64,000 nucleotides of DNA from an uncultured Gammaproteobacteria bacterium (GTDB lineage: Bacteria > Pseudomonadota > Gammaproteobacteria > HK1): assembly GCA_958295835.1 (NCBI GenBank), contig OY282378.1, positions 5,295,694 through 5,359,693 of the forward strand, read 5' to 3'. This document shows positions 8,087 through 14,024 of the stretch, in pieces. Numbering within the stretch: the stretch's first letter is position 1; each line of letters starts with the position of its first letter. The notes below the pieces were generated by a model. That model searched no databases, was not told the origin of the DNA, and saw only the letters and a program-made list of their open reading frames with translations. Position numbers and translations under genes: made by a program.

Positions 8087-8599
8087 CCAGTCCCTTCTGA
8101 GCCGCGGGGCTTGGCCGGCGAAGCTGTCGCCGGTCTCATGGCAGGCGACGATACGATCGGCCCGGAAGTGGCGGAAATCCTCTCGCAGCTCGCACCACGC
8201 CGCCAGCACCGTGGCTTCCACGTAATAGACGACGGCGAGCGGCAGGCAGATGCGCTCGGTCGTCCGTCTCCGCTCGTCGCGATAGGTGAGGGCAAGGCGC
8301 CGGGCATTGCGCACCGCGGCCCGCAGCACGTCCATGCCGGCCGCCGCCGGCGCCCCGAAGCCCGACACCACGAACCGGCCGTCGTCGAATTCGTCTTCGC
8401 GCCTTTCGGGCAGGACGCCGGCGATCTTCGCGCCGGCGCGGCGGCCGGCCGCCAGCAGCCCCTTGTCGCCGGTCCGGCCCAGGAGTTGCAGCCCGACGGC
8501 GATCGCCTCGACTTCTTTGCGGTCGAACATCAACGGCGGCAGATCGTAGCCCGGCCGCATGACGTAGCCGACCCCGGCCGCGCCGTCGATCGGCACGCG
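8087..8599 (-). pseudogene. WYL-domain transcriptional regulator (YafY/DeoR type), both ends lost
   Basis: The minus strand encodes RVPIDGAAGVGYVMRPGYDL and then PPLMFDRKEVEAIAVGLQLL, continuing to TYRDERRRTTERICLPLAVVYYVEATVLAAWCELR and DFRHFRADRI. This is the linker and WYL ligand-binding domain of YafY-like repressors. The N-terminal winged helix that should precede RVPIDG is gone: at 8600 the sequence changes to an EamA transporter fragment on the other strand. The C-terminal end is also lost after RLRRDW. It cannot bind DNA and is a relic. Confidence 0.8.
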
Positions 8600-8600
8600 C

Positions 8601-8771
8601 ATGGCCATCAACGCCGCGATCACGCTGGAAACGCCGCTCGCACCGCTGTGGGGCTGGCTGATCCTCTCCGAGATCCCGCGCGTGGCCACCGTCGCCGGCG
8701 GCGCCATCGTGCTCGTGACCCTCGTCCGGCACCTGGGACGCGACGTCCGCGTCCAGCCGTGGCAGAGGTAG
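8601..8771 (+). pseudogene. EamA/DMT-family transporter, C-terminal fragment
   Basis: The 56-codon frame MAINAAITLETPLAPLWGWL is followed by ILSEIPRVATVAGGAIVLVTL and a short basic tail. This is the last two helices of a drug/metabolite (EamA) transporter, where the conserved L-E-P-L/V-x-A-x-L-W-x-W motif precedes E-x-P-x-x-x-x-x-x-G-G-x-I-V-L. About 240 upstream residues are missing. The break point is one base from the break in the WYL regulator on the opposite strand, so both were probably cut by a single rearrangement. Confidence 0.72.
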
Positions 8772-8789
8772 CCGAGCCGGGAGGCGCGC

Positions 8790-8975
8790 AAGTCTAATCC
8801 CATACGGAAGTGAGCCTGAACGGTTGAGGGTGAAGAGGTGAAAGTCGACCGGCTCGTTGCCGGCCATGAAGTCGCGCACCTCGTCAACGGTGCGCAGCCG
8901 TTCGATGTCGAGTCTCAAGATCATCCTCCGATGATCCCAAAACCCCCTCGTTCAGGCTCACCTCTGGTGGGATTC
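8790..8975 (-). mobile_element. Internally deleted insertion sequence with terminal inverted repeats
   Basis: Two inverted copies of a roughly 30-base end face each other: reading inward, AATCCCATACGGAAGTGAGC at 8796-8815 on the plus strand and AATCCCACCAGAGGTGAGC on the minus strand at about 8973-8955, each followed by CTGAACG. Between them the minus strand keeps only an N-terminal transposase-like piece, starting at 8924, that reads MILRLDIERLRTVDEVRDFM and then AGNEPVDF. This matches the N-terminus of integrase-core transposases of ISNCY-like elements. The rest of the transposase is gone. Family name is tentative; the paired ends are visible directly. Confidence 0.55.
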
Positions 8976-9008
8976 GCGCCCCCCTTCAGGCTCATGTCTC
9001 ATGGGACA
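8976..9008 (+). mobile_element. Solo IS terminal repeat, same type as 8790-8975 and 38383-38405
   Basis: The sequence CTTCAGGCTCATGTCTCATG followed by GGACAAGAC matches, with few changes, CTTCAGGCTCATCTCTCGTT and GGACAAGAC at 38383-38411. It is also a diverged version of the ends bounding the deleted IS just upstream. It is read as an orphan IS end left by deletion. Confidence 0.45.
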
Positions 9009-9042
9009 AGACTCCCGATGGCGCCTGGCCGTCCGGCGGCGC

Positions 9043-9492
9043 TATGATCGCGACCGGCCACCGGGTTCCGGCGGCCACAAAGGCTGTGAAGGGGAGGAGT
9101 AGCCGGATCGGCGCGGGTTCGAGCGAGCGGAGGATGGTGAAAGCTCCGCGCCGCGCCCCCGGTGAAGATCGCCCCGGAGCCGCCGACCGAACGGGTGTCC
9201 GGTCCGATGCGCTCGCTGGCCTGTGCGCTCGCAGCCCGCCCCCGCGGCAGCGGGGCGCGCTTCGACCCGAAGATCGTTCCGGACGTTCCCAGTAGGCTCG
9301 GCCGGCCGGCCCCCGTCACCGGGCCGGGTCATCGCGCCCCCGCCCCCGCTTCCGCGGGGACATGTTTTTGCGGAGGCGTGCGGTGACCGCACGAGGCCCG
9401 TGCCGCGAGGCGCGGGCGAAACCGGGTGGTACCGCGACCTCGCCCGCTTGCGAAGCGGCCGAACCATCGCCCCGGGAGTCAATGGAGAGCGG
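9043..9492 (+). promoter_or_regulatory. T-box riboswitch leader of ileS (Ile specifier ATC)
   Basis: A complete T-box architecture precedes ileS. Stem I closes by GGCGGC (9070-9075) with GCCGCC (9179-9184). It has the AGTA bulge (9098-9101), upper helix GGCGCGG/CCGCGCC (9110-9116/9151-9157), a GAGCGA kink element (9121-9126) and the distal GGTGAAAG (9136-9143). The specifier loop reads GAAGATC, placing the isoleucine codon ATC at 9168-9170. The T-box bulge GGGTGGTACCGCG lies at 9424-9436 inside a helix GCGGGCGA/TCGCCCGC (9412-9419/9440-9447). Uncharged tRNA-Ile would bind both sites and favour antitermination. A TATGAT -10 box at 9043-9048 fits transcription starting near 9056. The leader is somewhat long (about 360 bases from Stem I to the T-box). 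Confidence 0.88.
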
Positions 9493-9552
9493 GCCCCGAG
9501 CAAGGGCGCGTCCTGCATTGGGTCTCGGGGCGTTGTCGTTTTCAGGGAGCAA
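9493..9552 (+). terminator. T-box-controlled intrinsic terminator upstream of ileS
   Basis: GCCCCGAG (9493-9500) pairs perfectly with CTCGGGGC (9534-9541), followed by the T-rich run GTTGTCGTTTT. The hairpin ends about 10 bases before the ileS start. It is the expected default-off structure that the T-box antiterminator would prevent. The loop contains a small inner hairpin (AGG...CCT). A second role in hiding the ribosome site (GGGAGC) is possible because the tail nearly touches it. Confidence 0.75.
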
Positions 9553-12500
9553 TGACGATGGGACGAGCGACGGGATTCGAAGACGTACCCAGCCGCTACG
9601 ACGGCGTGGCGCTGGAGGAGCAGGTGCTCGCCCTGTGGCGCGAGCACGACGTGTTCAACGAGGCGCAGCGCCGCAGCGAAGGCCGGCCCCTGTACTGCTG
9701 GAACGAGGGGCCGCCCACCGCGAACGGGCGGCCGGGGATCCACCACGTCCTCGCCCGCACCTTCAAGGACGTCTTCCCCCGCTTCAAGCACATGCAGGGC
9801 TACCACTGCCCCCGCAAGGCGGGCTGGGACACCCACGGCCTGCCGGTCGAGCACGAGATCGAGAAGGAGCTGGGGATCTTCGACAAGGCCGAGATCGAGC
9901 GCCGGGTGGGGGTGGCGGAGTTCACCCGCCGCTGCCGCGAATCGGTCATGCGCTACATCGGCGACTGGGAGAAGATGACCGAGCGCATGGGCTTCTGGGT
10001 GAACATGCGCGACGCCTACTACACCCTCGACAACGCCTTCATCGAGTCGGTGTGGTGGCTGCTCCGGCAGATCTGGGACAAGGGCCTCATCTACCAGGGC
10101 TACAAGGTCGTGCCCTACGACCCGCGCATCGGCGCGACCCTCTCCTCGCACGAGGTCGCGCTCGGCTACAAGGAGGTCGAGGACCCGTCGATCCACGTGC
10201 GCTTCCCGGTCGAGGGCGAAGAACGCACGTCGTTCCTGGTGTGGACCACCACACCGTGGACCCTGCCGTCGAACCTTGCACTCGCGGTGCATCCGGAGGT
10301 CGACTACGTCTACGCGCGCGTGAACGGTGGCGAAGGGGAGGGCGAGACCCTGATCCTCGCCGAGGCGCTGGCCGGCTCCGCGCTGCGCGACGAATACACC
10401 GTCGAGAAGCGGGTGAAGGGCGCCGACCTGGAGGGGATGCGCTACGTCCGCCTGTTCGACCACCTTCCGGCCGAGGGGCCGATCTGCCGGGTATGGGCGG
10501 CCGACTTCGTGACCGTGGAGGACGGCACCGGCATCGTGCACTGCGCGCCGGCCTACGGCGAGGACGACATCCGGCTGTGCCGGGCGAAGGGCCTGCCGGT
10601 GGTACATGGGGTGGGGCTCGACGGCTGCTTCGTGCCCGAGGTCGAGCCGGTGGCGGGGAAGTTCTTCAAGGACGCGGACCCCATCCTGATCGCCCTGCTC
10701 GAAGAGCGCGGGCTCATGTACCGCTCCGAGCGCTACCGGCACAACTATCCGCACGGATGGCGCACCGGCGACCCCCTCATCTACTACGCGAAACATGCCT
10801 GGTACATCGAGACGAGCCGGTTCCGCGACCGCATGGTGGCGCTGAACCGCACCATCAACTGGGTGCCGGAGACGATCCGGGACGGGCGCTTCGGGAACTG
10901 GCTCGCGAACAACGTCGATTGGGCGCTCTCGCGGGAGCGCTTCTGGGGCACGCCCCTGCCGGTGTGGACCGACGGCGAGGGCGGCTTCATGTGCATCGGA
11001 TCGGTGGCGGAGCTCGAATCGCTGTGCGGGCGGAGCCTGCGCGACGTCGATCTCCACCGTCCCGCCGTGGACGAGATCACCTTCACCCACCCGGACACCG
11101 GGCGCACCTGGCGGCGCGTGCCGGAGGTCATCGACTGCTGGTTCGACTCCGGGGCGATGTCCTACGCGCAGTTCCACTACCCCTTCGAGAACCGGGAGCG
11201 GTTCGAGAGCCGCTTCCCCGCCGACTACATCTGCGAGGCCATCGACCAGACCCGCGGCTGGTTCTACTCGCTGCACGCGATCGCCGCCCTGGTGTCGGAC
11301 AGCGTGGCGTACCGGAACTGCGTCTGCCTCGCCCACATCGTGGACAAGGACGGCAGGAAGATGTCGAAGTCGCAGGGCAACATCGTCGACCCCTACGACG
11401 TCTTCGACCACGTCGGTGCGGACCCCCTGCGCTGGTATCTGGCGTGCCGGATCGCGCCGGAGGTGCAGAAGCGCATCTCCGTTGATTTCGTGCGCGAGGT
11501 CGCCTCGGGGTTCATCAACACCTGGTGGAACACCTACGCCTTCTTCGTCATGTACGCGAAGCTCGACAAGGTCGACCTCGGCCGCGGCGCCTGCGGCGTT
11601 GCGCGGGAGCGCCAGGTCCGGGAGTCGGGCGCGAATCTCGACGCGGTCGATCCCGGCCGCGACGTCCCTCTCACCGAACGCCCCGAGATCGACCGCTGGG
11701 CGCTGGCCCTGCTGCACCGCACGGTGGTGGAAGTGACGGACGCGCTGGAGGGGTACGACGTGCTCGCGGCGGGGAGGGCGATCGAATCCTTCGTCGACCA
11801 GCTCAGCAACTGGTACGTGCGGCGCAACCGCCGGCGGTTCTGGAAGGCGGCGGCCGGCCGGGACAAGCAGTCTGCCTACCTCACCCTCTACGAATGCCTG
11901 CATACCGCGAACCGGCTGATGGCCCCGATCATGCCGTTCATCAGCGAGGCGGTGCACCAGAACCTGGTACGTGGGGTGGACGAGGCGGCCTGCCCGAGCG
12001 TGCACATGAGCGACTGGCCGGTGCCGGACCCGGAAGCGCGCGACGACGCCCTGCTCGCCGAGATCGACGCGGTGCAGCGGGTGGTGGGGCTCGGCCGGGC
12101 GGCGCGCAACCGGAGCGGGCTGCGGGTGCGCCAGCCGCTGTCCCGCCTGCTGGTGCGGACGCCCGGCGAGACGGAGGCCGCCGTGCTTGCGCGCTTTGAT
12201 GCGCAGATCCTCGAAGAGCTGAACGTGAAGGCGCTGGAGATGCTCGCGCCCGACGCCGAGCTGGTGGGCTACCGGATCAAGCCGAACCTGCCCCGCCTCG
12301 GCAAGCGCTACGGCAAGCGGATTCCCGCGATCCGTGCTGCCCTTGCGAATGCGGACGCGGGCGCCGTTGCGGCGGCGGTGGCAGCCGGGCGGACGTTCAC
12401 GGTCGAGATTGCGCTTTCTGGCGGAAGGATATCCGGCGACGCCGGCTCCGGCGCCGGATCGTCCACCGAGGCCGCTGGCGGCGAGTTCGTCTCCGGTGGC

Positions 12501-12917
12501 ATCGGATTGCCCGCCGAAGCCACCGCCGGCGAGACCCTCATCTTCGAGCCGGAGGACGTGCTTGTGGAGACGACCTCGGCCGAGGGCTATGCGTGCGCGG
12601 AGGAGGGCGGCTGGCTGGTGGGCCTGGACACGGCGCTGACCGAGGCGCTCGAACGCGAGGGCTTGGCCCGGGAGCTGGTGCGCACCGTGCAGGAGGCGCG
12701 CAAGCAGGCGGGGCTCGAGGTCTCGGACCGTATCACGTTGCGTATCGACGGCTCGGTGGGGGTGGCGGCAGCGCTTGATGCGTATCGCGGCTACGTGATG
12801 GAGGAGACGCTGGCTACCGGCTGGGGCGGGGCGGACTGGCCGCCCGCGTATTCGGTCGAGCACGCCCTCGGCGCCGACCGGTGGATGATCGGGCTCGCGC
12901 GGGTGGGAGGGCGGTGA
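9552..12917 (+). CDS. ileS: Isoleucyl-tRNA synthetase (IleS2-like, large form)
   Basis: The 1121-residue class I synthetase charges tRNA-Ile and edits valine. The HIGH-like signature is GIHH (62-65) in PTANGRPGIHHVLA. The editing CP1 domain carries TTTPWTLPSNLALAV and the GTGIVHCAPAYGEDD block. The KMSKS loop is intact (603-607, DGRKMSKSQGN), and the anticodon-binding half follows. HYPRKAGWDTHGLPVEHE-type context (here HCPRKAGWDTHG), length and the HIGH form fit the eukaryote-like IleS2 group, which is often mupirocin-tolerant. The ATG at 9552 follows GGGAGC; another ATG lies two codons in. Residues around 980-1010 form a Gly/Ala/Ser-rich insert. Expression is probably set by the T-box leader. 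Confidence 0.95.
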   Translation: MTMGRATGFEDVPSRYDGVALEEQVLALWREHDVFNEAQRRSEGRPLYCWNEGPPTANGRPGIHHVLARTFKDVFPRFKHMQGYHCPRKAGWDTHGLPVEHEIEKELGIFDKAEIERRVGVAEFTRRCRESVMRYIGDWEKMTERMGFWVNMRDAYYTLDNAFIESVWWLLRQIWDKGLIYQGYKVVPYDPRIGATLSSHEVALGYKEVEDPSIHVRFPVEGEERTSFLVWTTTPWTLPSNLALAVHPEVDYVYARVNGGEGEGETLILAEALAGSALRDEYTVEKRVKGADLEGMRYVRLFDHLPAEGPICRVWAADFVTVEDGTGIVHCAPAYGEDDIRLCRAKGLPVVHGVGLDGCFVPEVEPVAGKFFKDADPILIALLEERGLMYRSERYRHNYPHGWRTGDPLIYYAKHAWYIETSRFRDRMVALNRTINWVPETIRDGRFGNWLANNVDWALSRERFWGTPLPVWTDGEGGFMCIGSVAELESLCGRSLRDVDLHRPAVDEITFTHPDTGRTWRRVPEVIDCWFDSGAMSYAQFHYPFENRERFESRFPADYICEAIDQTRGWFYSLHAIAALVSDSVAYRNCVCLAHIVDKDGRKMSKSQGNIVDPYDVFDHVGADPLRWYLACRIAPEVQKRISVDFVREVASGFINTWWNTYAFFVMYAKLDKVDLGRGACGVARERQVRESGANLDAVDPGRDVPLTERPEIDRWALALLHRTVVEVTDALEGYDVLAAGRAIESFVDQLSNWYVRRNRRRFWKAAAGRDKQSAYLTLYECLHTANRLMAPIMPFISEAVHQNLVRGVDEAACPSVHMSDWPVPDPEARDDALLAEIDAVQRVVGLGRAARNRSGLRVRQPLSRLLVRTPGETEAAVLARFDAQILEELNVKALEMLAPDAELVGYRIKPNLPRLGKRYGKRIPAIRAALANADAGAVAAAVAAGRTFTVEIALSGGRISGDAGSGAGSSTEAAGGEFVSGGIGLPAEATAGETLIFEPEDVLVETTSAEGYACAEEGGWLVGLDTALTEALEREGLARELVRTVQEARKQAGLEVSDRITLRIDGSVGVAAALDAYRGYVMEETLATGWGGADWPPAYSVEHALGADRWMIGLARVGGR

Positions 12918-12958
12918 ATGCTGTGACGACTCCACGCGGCGAATCCAGCGCCGATGGG
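12834..12958 (+). repeat. ileS 3' end, copy A of a segment repeated at 23726-23852
   Basis: The last 27 codons of ileS plus about 40 bases downstream recur at 23726-23852 with roughly 90% identity by eye: GGACTGGCCGCCCGCGTA at the start, GGGCTCGCGCGGGTG before the stop, and GTGACGACTCC after it. This is the left marker of a larger repeated block (see finding). Confidence 0.85.
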
Positions 12959-12965
12959 TCCGAGC

Positions 12966-13085
12966 AGCAATTCCCGCCAAGCGCGAGAACGTCCGAAGAT
13001 CCGTCATGATCAGGCGCTCCGGCCATCGGAAATCGCTCGATATCGCCTCGTGACATCGCGTATCGGGACGTTAGCGGGAACTGCT
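12966..13085 (+). repeat. Dispersed ~120-bp repeat, copy A
   Basis: The unit begins ATTCCCGCCAAGCGCGAGAA, contains GATCAGGCGCTCCGGCCATC and ends near GGGACGTTAGCGGGAACTG. Related units are at 32362-32530 (plus) and 33477-33590 (minus). This copy sits about 50 bases after the ileS stop. The units are partly self-complementary and coding-free. Confidence 0.6.
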
Positions 13086-13202
13086 GGGTTCCGAGAGGGC
13101 GTGACGCCGGCAGGCACCGTCCTCGTCCGCGACGGCTTCGAGAGCGGCGCAGGGGCGGGCACCGGTCCCGCCGCCGGCGCCTGGCTACGCGGCGACCGTG
13201 AG

Positions 13203-13337
13203 CAATGGATTCCCGCCGAGAGATTTTGACGAAATGGAAATCGGTTTCTGTTTTGCATAGGTTCCAGGGTGCTGCCACGAAACATCACGCCGGTCCTGCA
13301 CCGCCGATTCCACGAGTACCCGGCCGTCGCCCTGATA
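13203..13337 (+). pseudogene. 5' fragment of the DUF4143-type ATPase gene (copy of 25865-25998)
   Basis: From GATTCCCGCCGAGA to CCCGGCCGTCGCCCTGA this stretch matches the promoter and first 25 codons of the intact ATPase gene at 25916, including TTTCTGTTTTGCATAGG and CTGCCACGAAACATCACGCC. The match stops exactly before the Walker A motif. From 13337 the sequence becomes the vapBC promoter. It is a truncated duplicate. Confidence 0.85.
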
Positions 13338-13372
13338 TGATATCCAGGGCTGTCAGGATATCCAGGAGAGAA
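13337..13372 (+). promoter_or_regulatory. Promoter/operator of second vapBC pair
   Basis: TATGAT resembles a -10 box and is followed by two TATCCAGG direct repeats, one within GATATCCAGG and one within the palindromic GGATATCC. A good ribosome site (CAGGAG) comes next, 7 bases from the antitoxin ATG. Repeated palindromic half-sites here fit autorepression by the AbrB-type antitoxin. Inferred by pattern only. Confidence 0.45.
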
Positions 13373-13374
13373 TC

Positions 13375-13605
13375 ATGCAGGTCTCGAAGTGGGGCAACAG
13401 CTTGGCGGTCCGACTGCCCAAGACGTTGGTCGAGGACCTTGGCTTGAAACCCGGCGACGAGGTGGAGGTCGTCTCCGCCACGCCGAAGCGCATCGCCATC
13501 GCGCAGGACGATCGTCGGACGCTGGCGGTCGAACGGATGCGCGCTCGCGCCTGGTCGTTGCCGGAGGGTTATGCGTTCGACCGCGACGAAGCCAACGGCC
13601 GGTGA
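13375..13605 (+). CDS. AbrB/MazE-type antitoxin of PIN toxin pair
   Basis: This 76-residue protein begins MQVSKWGNSLAVRLPKTLVE and continues LGLKPGDEVEVVSA, the classic swapped-hairpin DNA-binding fold of AbrB/MazE/VapB antitoxins. The C-terminal part (ERMRARAWSLPEGYAFDRDEANGR) would bind the toxin. The stop codon overlaps the toxin GTG (GTGA). The pair lies exactly where the first-copy ATPase gene is broken, so it may have arrived with, or after, that truncation. Confidence 0.9.
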   Translation: MQVSKWGNSLAVRLPKTLVEDLGLKPGDEVEVVSATPKRIAIAQDDRRTLAVERMRARAWSLPEGYAFDRDEANGR

Positions 13606-13994
13606 CCGCGTTCCTTGACACCAACGTCCTGATCTACGCTCAAGGGGGCGGGCGGAAAAGCGAGGTCGCGCGGCAGGCGATCCTGGCCGGCGGCGTGATC
13701 AGCGTGCAGGTTCTGAATGAGTTCGCCGCCGTCCTTCGCCGGAAGTTCCGCTTCGAGTGGGACGTTATCGCTGAAGCCATCGCCGATGCGCGCATTGCGC
13801 TCGATCCAGTTCGCCCGATCGATGTGGCGATCCACACGGAGGCCCTCGCCCTCGCCCGCTCTCACGGCTTCAGCTTCTACGACTCCCTGATCGTCGCCTC
13901 CGCGCTCGAAGCCGGGTGCGACACCCTGTTGACGGAGGATCTCCAGACCGGTCGGCGCATTGCCGGCCTGACCATCGTCGATCCGTTCGCTTGA
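13602..13994 (+). CDS. VapC-type PIN-domain toxin
   Basis: A 130-residue PIN nuclease that starts at a GTG overlapping the antitoxin stop. Conserved acidic sites are visible: FLDTNVLIYA at residues 4-13, NEFAAVLRR, and SFYDSLIVASALEAGCDTLLTEDLQ carrying the distal Asp/Glu cluster. It would cleave RNA when freed from the antitoxin. It is more like the PIN group with the FYDSLIVA motif than the vapC at 7008, so the two modules are not recent duplicates. Confidence 0.9.
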   Translation: MTAFLDTNVLIYAQGGGRKSEVARQAILAGGVISVQVLNEFAAVLRRKFRFEWDVIAEAIADARIALDPVRPIDVAIHTEALALARSHGFSFYDSLIVASALEAGCDTLLTEDLQTGRRIAGLTIVDPFA

Positions 13995-14024
13995 GGAGGT
14001 CGCGGTGGTGGACAGCTTCCGGGA

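Noticed and set aside
9042..13007. Very long open frame (1321 codons) on the minus strand opposite ileS
   Set aside because: It mirrors the codon-position GC bias of ileS, its translation is rich in Arg/His/Gly/Val without any motif, and ileS plus its T-box explain the region.
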